Assembly (NCBI GenBank): GCA_943788935.1
Contig: CALSSE010000017.1
Span: 41,001 to 105,000 of the forward strand
Direction: 5' to 3'
DNA length: 64,000 nt
Source: an uncultured bacterium
GTDB taxonomy: Bacteria; Myxococcota_A; Bradymonadia; UBA7976; VGTA01
Shown: piece after piece, positions 17,334 to 24,700 of the stretch
Layout: every line of letters begins with the position of its first letter
How positions within the stretch are numbered: the stretch's first letter is position 1
Made by a program: the position numbers and the translations under genes
The notes under the pieces: model-generated
Told to the model about the DNA's origin: nothing
Seen by the model: the letters and a program-made list of their open reading frames with translations, nothing else
The model's database searches: none

Positions 17334-18350
17334 TTACGCTCTTCCTTGGATGGTCGTGATCGCTTCTGCTGTGTCGAGCACGGACTTCTTGAAGGGCGTA
17401 GGAGTCCAATTAAACACACTCCTCGTCTCGGAGTTATCCGAGCTGAGGTTCATTCCGAGGAGACCAATCATCCCCTTTGCCTCACGGTCAAACTTACTTA
17501 ATACTCTCAGCAACAGATTGGGGGCGACGCGAGTGCTCGGACCTTTATAGCCTGCGTCTTTAAGAATTTGGGCGGCGCTGATGAAACCGTTTGGCTCAGC
17601 GCTAGCGGCGATGAATCGCCTCCCTGAGGCTTCAGTGATACTCAGCGCTTTGACATGCAACATCGCCACATCCCGCACATCTACCATAGGGAACGATAAT
17701 TTGGGCACCATGGGGAGTTTTCCGCGTAACATTTGATCGAGTGATGACATCGACTGACCTGTGATGTTGCTCCCCAACGGTGGACCAAAAACACCACCCG
17801 GCGCGATCACGGTTAGCTCTAATGATGACTCTCCATTATGGTTGTTGATAAAATCCCAAGCCGCCTTTTCGGCGAGGGTCTTGCTCTTGGTATAAGTGCT
17901 CAAGTAGGGTGTATTGACATCAGTCCAACTCTCGGGACCAAAGGTGCCTGTCTTCATACTGCCCATCATGGAGAGGGTTGAGCTGGTTAGCACTACGCGA
18001 GTCACGTTGGCGTGTTTCGCAGCGCGTAATACACGAAGAGTCCCCTCAACCGCAGGAATGATTATTTCATCAGGAGTCTTGGGGTTCGCGATCGTAAAAG
18101 GCGAAGCGACATGCATAACAAAGTCACAGCCAACAGCGGCTTGATCCCAACCCTCATCTGTAGTGAGGTCGAGCTCGACTAGCGTCAAGTTGGTGGTGTC
18201 AACCGCTGCCGCAGTCAGCGTGTCAAAGACCTCTCGCTCTTTATTCAGATGACGAATAGAGCCCCGTACAGCATAGCCCGCTTCTAATAACTCTTTGGCG
18301 CAATGTAATCCTATGTAACCTGATATCCCAGTTAGTAAAACGGTTTTCAT
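17334..18350 (-). CDS. NAD(P)-dependent extended SDR (dihydroflavonol-4-reductase-like)
   Basis: A 338-residue extended short-chain dehydrogenase. Nucleotide-binding TGISGYIG at residues 7-14, DLTTDEGWDQAAVGCDFVMHVASPF as in DFR/aldehyde reductases, the catalytic STYTKSK (YxxxK) near residue 155, and VAPGGVFGPPLG as the substrate-side loop. It should reduce a carbonyl with NADPH, as in the yeast Gre2 / plant cinnamoyl-CoA and flavonoid reductase group. The start is well supported by GAGGAG eight bases upstream. Its promoter contains a perfect inverted repeat between -35 and -10, so it is probably repressed by a TetR- or MarR-type regulator not in this window. Confidence 0.9.
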   Translation of the reverse strand: MKTVLLTGISGYIGLHCAKELLEAGYAVRGSIRHLNKEREVFDTLTAAAVDTTNLTLVELDLTTDEGWDQAAVGCDFVMHVASPFTIANPKTPDEIIIPAVEGTLRVLRAAKHANVTRVVLTSSTLSMMGSMKTGTFGPESWTDVNTPYLSTYTKSKTLAEKAAWDFINNHNGESSLELTVIAPGGVFGPPLGSNITGQSMSSLDQMLRGKLPMVPKLSFPMVDVRDVAMLHVKALSITEASGRRFIAASAEPNGFISAAQILKDAGYKGPSTRVAPNLLLRVLSKFDREAKGMIGLLGMNLSSDNSETRSVFNWTPTPFKKSVLDTAEAITTIQGRA

Positions 18351-18670
18351 ATGTACTCCTCTCTATATGTTGATTAGAAAAAAATTTTAATACCGAATGG
18401 TATAAATGTAAAGCAAAACGTAGTCAGGCTCATTAAACAGATCAAGCCTAGGCAAATTAAAATTAAGATTTGGTGAAGAAGTAAATCGTTGGGATTGTTT
18501 AAGTCTTGTTCACAATGAGGCATCGGACGCTAGAGTGATTGAACCAAGCAGACTCTCAATATTGCATTCTTTATAGACTTTTATCATAGTCTAGAGGCTC
18601 CTAAATAGGGGGCCCGGCTATCATAGACGAGAGTAAATATACACAACCATTGAGCTATAGGGGGTTACTT
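18351..18670. other. Divergent intergenic region with SDR promoter
   Basis: About 320 bp between the divergent SDR and pterin dehydratase genes. It contains the operator/promoter at 18384-18412. The remainder shows no other structure that I can name. Confidence 0.55.
18384..18412 (-). promoter_or_regulatory. SDR promoter with operator in the spacer
   Basis: On the minus strand TTTACA (18412-18407) and TAAAAT (18389-18384) are separated by exactly 17 bases, each one base off consensus. The spacer contains the perfect inverted repeat ATACC-GAAT-GGTAT (18390-18403), the form of a TetR-family operator. Binding there would block RNA polymerase. Confidence 0.6.
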
Positions 18671-18964
18671 ATGCGAGAGGCGACAAGATTAAGTATAGAA
18701 GAGCAAGCGGCGTTCATAGCGAATGGACAAGGCTGGGAGAGGGTCGAGGATAGAGAGGCCATCCAAAAAACCTTCACTTTTGACAACTTCATCGAGGCAT
18801 GGGGGTTCATGAATCGAGTCGCGTTACTCGCTGAGAGTCTTAATCATCATCCTGAGTGGTCTAACGTATATAATCGAGTAGAGATCATTCTCACGACCCA
18901 TGACTGTGGTGGGCTCTCGCATCTTGATATCATGCTCGCTCAGCAGATCGACCTGCAACTTTAG
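18671..18964 (+). CDS. 4a-hydroxytetrahydrobiopterin dehydratase (pterin-4a-carbinolamine dehydratase)
   Basis: A 97-residue protein with the full PCD signature: FDNFIEAWGFMNRVALLAE followed by HHPEWSNVYNRVEIILTTHD and GGLSHLDIMLAQQID. The active-site His pair and the later His are present. It dehydrates 4a-hydroxytetrahydrobiopterin, recycling the cofactor of aromatic amino acid hydroxylases; in bacteria without such hydroxylases it can serve molybdopterin or folate metabolism. ATG at 18671 was chosen over a TTG at 18650 because AGGGGG lies seven bases before it. No hydroxylase gene is in the window. Confidence 0.92.
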   Translation: MREATRLSIEEQAAFIANGQGWERVEDREAIQKTFTFDNFIEAWGFMNRVALLAESLNHHPEWSNVYNRVEIILTTHDCGGLSHLDIMLAQQIDLQL

Positions 18965-19015
18965 AGATTAAATAGTGCTTGTCTCTTATGAGCTGTCAAT
19001 GACACTATTATGTAG

Positions 19016-19088
19016 AGACTAAAAGACTAAGTACTAAGATACTAAGAGATACTAAGAGATAAGAGACTAAGAGATTAAGAGACTAAGA
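19016..19088. repeat. Degenerate agactaag-type short repeat upstream of lipoprotein
   Basis: A run of irregular 7-10 bp units built on (ag)agactaag and actaagat lies immediately before the ribosome site of the ferritin-like gene, so it would be transcribed as its 5' leader. Confidence 0.75.
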
Positions 19089-19102
19089 AAGCGGAGGCAC
19101 TT

Positions 19103-20908
19103 ATGAAACGAATGAACCGAAGCGACGAGCTACATCGTCAAAAACGAGCAGAGCGTTATGAGCGTCAAGCAAAGCGTAGACAACAGAGAGCTAGACTGAT
19201 CGAAGCGACTCACGCCAAGCGACAGCGGATGAGCTTTTCTCATGCGATCGCTCCGCTACGACATACCTTGATCGCAGCTTTAGGTCTAAGCGCACCACTC
19301 GGGTGTCAAGTGGAGAGCCAGATGGCCACCGAAGGTGGAATAATGGCAGGAGCTGAAGCTGGGAGTACGGGCGGATTAGATGTGATGGGCGGGACAGAGG
19401 TGGTGGGCGGGACAGAGGTGATGGGCGGGACAGAGGTGATGGGCGGGACAGAGGTGATGGGCGGGACAGAGGTGATGGGTGGGACAGAGGTGATGGGCGG
19501 GACAGAGGTGATGGGCGGGACAGAGGTGATGGGCGGTGACGAGGTGATGGGTGGGACAGAGGTGATGGGTGGGACAGAGGTGATGGGCGGTGACGAGGTG
19601 ATGGGCGGTGACGAGATCATTGGCGGTGACGAGGTCATGGGCGGAACAGAGGTAATGGGCGGAACAGAGGTAATGGGCGGTGCTGAGGCTACTCTCTGCG
19701 AATCCCCTATGCCCCAAGTCAATGACAGTGGAGAGCCCAATGGCTACACTGATTGCGCTGGAGGCTTTTTCATTAAGAGCGGGCCCGCTAATTGTGAGGG
19801 CGTGGAGAGCTCAGGTGAATGCGACACAGACAGTGACTGCTCTCGAGGTTTACAGTGTTTCTGTGGCTTCGCTGACTCGCCGAGTTCGAGATGTATCGAA
19901 GCAGCCTGTACGGAGAGCGCTGAGTGTGACACAGGCGGTTGTGGGGTCTCAGTCTTTGAAGATGGCTGTAGCAGAATAGAGTCTCTCGCGTGTTACACCG
20001 AGAATGATCAATGTCGCTCAAGACGAGAATGCGCGGAGACGGGGATCGACGCTTGTCATGTGACTCCTGATGGATGGCAATGCAGTGAATTTCTTTGCGC
20101 TGTCGGTCGGCCTCTCATCGACGGAGGGGGTGAGTGTCAGAGCGCCGATCTACAGCGAGGTGCGGGATGGGTACAAGAGCATCTCAACATGAGCTGCTCT
20201 GAGTTATCATCCATAGAGCGAGAGGCGGTCCTTCAGCACTGGTCGGAGATCACACGTCTAGAGCATAGCTCAGTCGCTAGCTTCGCTCTTTTCTCATTAC
20301 AGATGATGTCTCTTGGGGCGCCGGCAGAGCTTCTCTTGGAGATTCAGCGAGCGGCGGCCGATGAGGTGAGGCACACCCAACGAGCGGCTGAGATCTTAAG
20401 CGCTCTCTGCGGTGAAGAGATGACCTTAAGCTCATTTCCGATCGAGGAGGTCACACTCGAGACGAGTCGACTCGCCTTGATCGAGCGCCTGATTCGAGAG
20501 GCTTGTTTCGGAGAGACCTTAGGGGTCGCTGAGGTGACTGAAGCTCTGAGACTCTGCGACCAAGAGGAGATCAGCGCTCATTTAAAAGAGGTCCTCAGCG
20601 ATGAGACCCGCCACGCGGCCCTCGCTTGGCGCTCTTTACAATGGTTGGTGACGAGCGCTCCTCAAGAGCTTCATGATGAACTCAATCAGTCGGTATCGGC
20701 GTTATTCGCTGAGGTCGCTACCTCCTTTGGTGTCCTCAATCATCAAGCGCCGTTTAAAGCAGAGGAGCCAACGCTCATCAATCGCTATGGGGTACTGACG
20801 AATGCCCAGACCTCACGAGTTCGATGGAGAGCTTTCCAAGAGGTAATCGCTCCTACTTTAGAGGCTGCGGGGTGGGACTCACAGATTAGACCTCGGGTCA
20901 GCGCTTAA
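19103..20908 (+). CDS. Lipoprotein-like protein with VMGGTE spacer, Cys-rich region and ferritin-like diiron domain
   Basis: A 601-residue protein. Residues 1-45 are highly basic, followed by a hydrophobic stretch and lipobox-like APLGC (Cys68). Residues 94-195 are 17 VMGGTE-type hexapeptides. Residues 199-345 carry about 20 Cys, suggesting a disulfide-stabilised extracytoplasmic module. Residues 370-540 are a four-helix ferritin-like domain with a complete carboxylate-bridged diiron ligand set: Glu387, Glu421-xx-His424, Glu471, Glu501-xx-His504. Such domains store iron, oxidise Fe2+ or activate O2. GGAGG six bases before 19103 supports this start, making the basic extension real rather than an over-long frame. 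It is convergent with a ChaN-like gene 22 bp away. Confidence 0.85.
   Translation: MKRMNRSDELHRQKRAERYERQAKRRQQRARLIEATHAKRQRMSFSHAIAPLRHTLIAALGLSAPLGCQVESQMATEGGIMAGAEAGSTGGLDVMGGTEVVGGTEVMGGTEVMGGTEVMGGTEVMGGTEVMGGTEVMGGTEVMGGDEVMGGTEVMGGTEVMGGDEVMGGDEIIGGDEVMGGTEVMGGTEVMGGAEATLCESPMPQVNDSGEPNGYTDCAGGFFIKSGPANCEGVESSGECDTDSDCSRGLQCFCGFADSPSSRCIEAACTESAECDTGGCGVSVFEDGCSRIESLACYTENDQCRSRRECAETGIDACHVTPDGWQCSEFLCAVGRPLIDGGGECQSADLQRGAGWVQEHLNMSCSELSSIEREAVLQHWSEITRLEHSSVASFALFSLQMMSLGAPAELLLEIQRAAADEVRHTQRAAEILSALCGEEMTLSSFPIEEVTLETSRLALIERLIREACFGETLGVAEVTEALRLCDQEEISAHLKEVLSDETRHAALAWRSLQWLVTSAPQELHDELNQSVSALFAEVATSFGVLNHQAPFKAEEPTLINRYGVLTNAQTSRVRWRAFQEVIAPTLEAAGWDSQIRPRVSA
19382..19687. 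repeat. 18-bp tandem repeat, 17 copies (VMGGTE spacer)
   Basis: Seventeen 18-bp units, consensus gtgatgggcgggacagag, with a gacgag variant (VMGGDE). Adjacent identical variants indicate recent duplication. Confidence 0.95.
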
Positions 20909-20930
20909 GATCCACACTTAAGATCAACAC

Positions 20931-21890
20931 TTAGTGTGCTGTCGTCTTCATTCGCTCTCGAAGTCGCTTGAGCTGCTCTCGAAAGCGCTCACAGGGGTCA
21001 TCAACGCGGTGAGGCTTAATTTTGAGCGTCATCACTGAGTCGTCCTCTCGGTCGACAATGAGAGAGGGAGAAAGAGAGAGCACCTGTACCTTAGGTCCCC
21101 CGCTGGGCTTGAGCTGCTGTAGTGCCCAAGGGATACCTCGCTTAGGATGGACATGTCCTCGACCAACGATGAGGAGGCTCGGTGAAGGAGCGGAGAGGAG
21201 CGCTTCAGACATCCAGGCGTCTTTTAAGCGCTGAGCCTTGAGCATGGCCTCAGTGAGGGCGGGCGGTGCATGACCACAGTGGGCGATACGAATATTCTCC
21301 ATGAGTGCCTCTCGTTGCTCTTGAGGGAGAGGTTCATCGAGCTTTAAGCGCTCCCTTAGGGGATGTGGTAGGTCTCCCCCGAGCTTCAATGGCGCAAGGA
21401 TTACCGGGGCTGGGTGAGCGGCGATGAGCTTCGCACCGACCTCCAGAGCGGCCTTAAAGACCGGTCGATAGAGCTCAAAGTCTGGCCAGCCACGCTGAGA
21501 CCAAGCAAGGGCTTGATCCCACTCATCGGATGGGCGATCTACGAGCTGATTAAGCGCCTCTTGTTGATCAGTATTGACCATTTCAAAGGCGACGCTTTTT
21601 GGTCTTATTCGCCTAATGACCTCTGCCTGAACCAGGTGATGTTGAGGATGGTCATGAGTCTCACCGATGATCACAATATCTGCTTCTCGCAGACGATTAA
21701 GATCTCTCGAAGACAGATTTGAACTCACTGAGTCCACAGAAGAGAGTGCAGGTTCTATAGGGGGAGGTCGACCACCGCTACACGCTACCGCCATAAGGGA
21801 CAGACAGAGAAGATAAAGTGACGAGGTGAAGAGTGACGAGGTGAAGAGTGACGAGGTGAAGAGAGCCTGTGGCATGAGGGTCTGTGGCAT
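20931..21890 (-). CDS. ChaN family lipoprotein (haem/iron-related, Tiki superfamily)
   Basis: A 319-residue protein with signal peptide and lipobox LMAVAC (Cys37). The rest matches the ChaN/PhuW family: IVIIGETHDHPQHHLVQAEVIRRI at the start of the fold, FEMVNTDQQEALNQL, the SWxxxGWPDFxLYxPVF-like QRGWPDFELYRPVF, and LLIVGRGHVHPKRGIP near the end. The conserved Glu-Thr-His and Gly-x-Gly-His residues are those of the metal/haem-handling Tiki superfamily. ChaN binds haem in Campylobacter and is linked to iron uptake; here the role is inferred from family. The signal peptide contains a triple FTSSL repeat from a 15-bp duplication (21817-21861). Confidence 0.87.
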   Translation of the reverse strand: MPQTLMPQALFTSSLFTSSLFTSSLYLLCLSLMAVACSGGRPPPIEPALSSVDSVSSNLSSRDLNRLREADIVIIGETHDHPQHHLVQAEVIRRIRPKSVAFEMVNTDQQEALNQLVDRPSDEWDQALAWSQRGWPDFELYRPVFKAALEVGAKLIAAHPAPVILAPLKLGGDLPHPLRERLKLDEPLPQEQREALMENIRIAHCGHAPPALTEAMLKAQRLKDAWMSEALLSAPSPSLLIVGRGHVHPKRGIPWALQQLKPSGGPKVQVLSLSPSLIVDREDDSVMTLKIKPHRVDDPCERFREQLKRLRERMKTTAH

Positions 21891-21948
21891 GGGAGAGAGC
21901 CTATCTCATCGATGAGCTCGTCTGCTCAATAGAGCGAGGTCATGAGGC

Positions 21949-23289
21949 TCAGCGATATACTTCAAATGAGGTGTGTAATACTTGGGGGTGATCAAGCACA
22001 TACTTAGTCTGCGCTTGAAGGATACGTGAGCTCTTAATCGGTTGCCCTGAATAGGGTTGCGCCATAGGAACAAAATACTTCATCACGTTAGCAGATAGAC
22101 CTTTAGAGGAGCTGCGACCCTTCTCTGCTTCTAACTCAGGAATCGGTCTCGGGGAGGCGATGAGGGAGATTTCATCGATGGTGTTCCTCATCTCATCAAA
22201 AAGGATCCACTCCTTCTTAGGGATGCTCGTTAGCTCGTTCGCTTTAAAGAGGTTAGACTCTCCCTCTTCGGGGAATAGAAGCTGCCACTGACCTTTGTCA
22301 TTGCTCATCACCAGATAAATATAGCTAGACTGTTGGGGGAGAATAGAGACGAAAAAACGATCATAAGGTGCGACACGGCTGCCATCACAATTCTCTTGGG
22401 GTAGATAGCGTTGAAGTCTTGATCGGTACTGGCAATTGAGCCGAGAGATCAATGAGCGCTCTCCGGAAATAGCGATCTTACCCTGTTTAATGGGGGGCAG
22501 GGTAGGGAGCCTAGTGAAGGGGTCTTCATTAGCGCCGAATTTCACATGCCAAGATGGCGTGGTATTCTTGGGGGGCTCTGTGGCTTTTAGAGGCGACGAA
22601 GAGGGAGGGTGAAGATCTACCTTAACATGGGGGGTAGGACTCTGCTGATCTCTCAAAGACTCTGCTGATGGCAGAGCGTGCTCGGCGCCGCGATTTTTCC
22701 TGTTTGATGTCAGTTCGATGGTCAGCTCCGTGGAAGACCAGCCACGCTGGAGGGTGATCTGACGGTTAATTGGTTTATAGCCATCTTTAAGCAATACAAG
22801 GTCATGAGACCTGGCGATCAGTGAGAGGTTGAAGGGAGTGATCCCCACCTTCTTATTATTGATAAAGACCTCTACATGTGTAGGTTCACTCTTGATCAAT
22901 AGTTGACCTTCGCATTCTAACTCTGAACTTTTGAGTTTAGCGAGAGCATCAGTGCGGAGCTCGCACTCATCATGACAGCGCTTGAGGAGCATTTGCCATG
23001 CCGCGACCGATCTCACACACTCGGTAGGGATCTTGTCATAGAGACGACCGAGCAGGTGAAGCGCTTGGTTAGAAGGATAAGTGCGATAGGAGAGATCAAG
23101 AGATTCAGCGGCGTCTGCGTATTTTTTCTCTTTAATGAATATGAGCGCTTTCGACATCGCCTCCTGGGCGAGCTCTACTCTTTGATCTTCTTCGATTGGA
23201 GTAGGCGTTGCCTCGCTCATTAGAGGGTGGAGAACGATGAGGGCGAGGATGACGTTTGAGACGTATATTATACGAGATAGTGATGTCAT
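21949..23289 (-). CDS. Exported PEGA / DUF4384 domain protein
   Basis: A 446-residue protein with a signal peptide (cleavage near SEA-TPT). Residues 35-130 are TPR-like helices (AQEAMSKALIFIKEKKYADAAESLDLSYRTYP). A PEGA domain follows (LLIKSEPTHVEVFINNKKVGITPFN ... LVLLKDGYKPINRQITL), a beta fold often found on surface or penicillin-binding-associated proteins. The C-terminus (SYIYLVMSNDKGQWQLLFPEEGESNLFKANE) is a DUF4384 module, commonly next to caspase or kinase genes. The start at 23289 gives a normal signal peptide; a TTG/ATG at 23343-23349 overlapping the upstream stop is the alternative. Third gene of the kinase-caspase unit. Confidence 0.85.
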   Translation of the reverse strand: MTSLSRIIYVSNVILALIVLHPLMSEATPTPIEEDQRVELAQEAMSKALIFIKEKKYADAAESLDLSYRTYPSNQALHLLGRLYDKIPTECVRSVAAWQMLLKRCHDECELRTDALAKLKSSELECEGQLLIKSEPTHVEVFINNKKVGITPFNLSLIARSHDLVLLKDGYKPINRQITLQRGWSSTELTIELTSNRKNRGAEHALPSAESLRDQQSPTPHVKVDLHPPSSSPLKATEPPKNTTPSWHVKFGANEDPFTRLPTLPPIKQGKIAISGERSLISRLNCQYRSRLQRYLPQENCDGSRVAPYDRFFVSILPQQSSYIYLVMSNDKGQWQLLFPEEGESNLFKANELTSIPKKEWILFDEMRNTIDEISLIASPRPIPELEAEKGRSSSKGLSANVMKYFVPMAQPYSGQPIKSSRILQAQTKYVLDHPQVLHTSFEVYR

Positions 23290-23336
23290 TGGGGGGATCT
23301 CATTGGGATGTGTTATGATTGATCTCAAGTGTTTAC

Positions 23337-24602
23337 TTACCATCTCCAAACAAAGCCGGTTGAGTGTGGTGAGATGAGGGGGTGAAACCCTGCAGCGCTT
23401 AGAGGGGTGTTACTCACTTGACCGACGTGATGTGTCGGTTGGCTAAGAATCTTATAGAGACTCCAACCGAGAGCCGTGAGGCCTACACCTGTCATAATCC
23501 AACCTGTGGTGTACTCTGAAGAGATCGAGCCAAAATCTTGCTCAATGAGATTGTTATAAGCTCTATCATCTTCTTCTTTTTCGATCTCTTTTAGTCGACT
23601 CATGGCATGCCAAATGACACCTGTGCCGGCTAGACTGAGCACTATTCCTCCAAGAGCGATAGTGCCCCATGATTTAGACGCCTTATTGGAGACGACTGTT
23701 TTCTCAATCACCTGTTTGGGGGCTTGAGCCCCGATGACATTTTGGGTGAAAGTTTGAGCGGGTACCTTTGACTCAAAAATCATCTGTCCGCTTCCGGTTA
23801 ATATACCAAATTGGGGCGTTTGTTGATCTCGACGTGCCTGAACCTCACGACGCGTGTAAAGCGCGATCTCTTGAAAAGAGGTGATTCCATCCATGTTCTC
23901 ATCAGCCTCTCCCGAGAGGGCTTGAATCAAGGTTGGGGTGAAGAGTCCATCGAGAGCTAATTCACCGCTCGCACCAGCGGTGAGCGCCATCACTCCACGC
24001 TTTGAGAGATATGCTTTAGCGCCTAAGTTAGAGCGACGGAGCCCTCCACGAGTAAACATGAGCCCACTGAAGCATGAGTCGAATAATAACAAAGTGTGCT
24101 TACTAGGAATATGCTCAGTGAGAAGGCTCTTAAGCTCGCGCATCGAGAGGTAGGTGTGCCATTGGTCTTGGTCCTTAAGGAGTGAACCGTCAGCGGGCAC
24201 TATATAGCCTACCTTTTTACCGTTGGCGGTCTTCTGTGTCTGACCATGACCAGCGAAATAGAAAATAAATCGGTCATTTTGCCCCACCTTTTTGGGGAGA
24301 GTCGTTTGAAGCTCTTTGAGGATACCGTTTTTTGTCGCTCTCTTGCCAAATAGCCTAACGACTTCGAACCCGCGACGCTCTAGATGGTCAGCAAAGGTGT
24401 TCGCGTCATCTTGAGCTGAGCTCAGCGGTGACCAGTCTCCAGCGGCTTGATTGACACCTACCACCAGAGCGAATGACTTAGGGTACAGCTCACTCTTGGT
24501 ATTTTGATTTACCTCGGATGACTTGGCATGGGCCATCCCACCAGTAAACAACAGCAGGGCGACAGAGAGTAAATGAACTAAGGAGCTCGAGAAGAAATTC
24601 AT
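23337..24602 (-). CDS. Caspase-family (peptidase C14) membrane protein
   Basis: A 421-residue protein with a signal peptide (residues 1-26) and a caspase-like p20 domain. Catalytic His119 sits in YFAGHG and Cys177 in FDSCFSG; the first strand reads SFALVVGVN. EF-hand-like DENMDGITSFQEI follows near residue 235, suggesting Ca2+ control, as in some metacaspases. Two hydrophobic helices near residues 310-330 and 365-385 anchor the C-terminus. It lies between a Ser/Thr kinase gene and a PEGA/DUF4384 gene on the same strand, with 98 bp and about 47 bp spacing. AGGA precedes the ATG. A proteolytic executor under kinase or surface-sensor control is the natural inference; substrate unknown. Confidence 0.9.
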   Translation of the reverse strand: MNFFSSSLVHLLSVALLLFTGGMAHAKSSEVNQNTKSELYPKSFALVVGVNQAAGDWSPLSSAQDDANTFADHLERRGFEVVRLFGKRATKNGILKELQTTLPKKVGQNDRFIFYFAGHGQTQKTANGKKVGYIVPADGSLLKDQDQWHTYLSMRELKSLLTEHIPSKHTLLLFDSCFSGLMFTRGGLRRSNLGAKAYLSKRGVMALTAGASGELALDGLFTPTLIQALSGEADENMDGITSFQEIALYTRREVQARRDQQTPQFGILTGSGQMIFESKVPAQTFTQNVIGAQAPKQVIEKTVVSNKASKSWGTIALGGIVLSLAGTGVIWHAMSRLKEIEKEEDDRAYNNLIEQDFGSISSEYTTGWIMTGVGLTALGWSLYKILSQPTHHVGQVSNTPLSAAGFHPLISPHSTGFVWRW

Positions 24603-24616
24603 AACTTATCCTATTC

Positions 24617-24644
24617 ATAGGTTGCTGATTTATAGGTAACCTAT
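24617..24644. promoter_or_regulatory. Inverted repeat just upstream of the caspase gene
   Basis: Perfect 7-bp arms ataggtt / aacctat with a 14-base loop, 15-42 bases before the start codon on the minus strand. It could be an operator or a leader hairpin near the ribosome site. Confidence 0.3.
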
Positions 24645-24700
24645 CAGTACACTTTAGCTTTTTATTTTTAAATGTGAAAAGAAAATAAGTGTTTAAGTGT

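Noticed and set aside
19306..19740. Antisense ITSVPP-repeat frames opposite the VMGGTE spacer
   Set aside because: Shadow of an in-frame 18-bp repeat; no start context and no domain.
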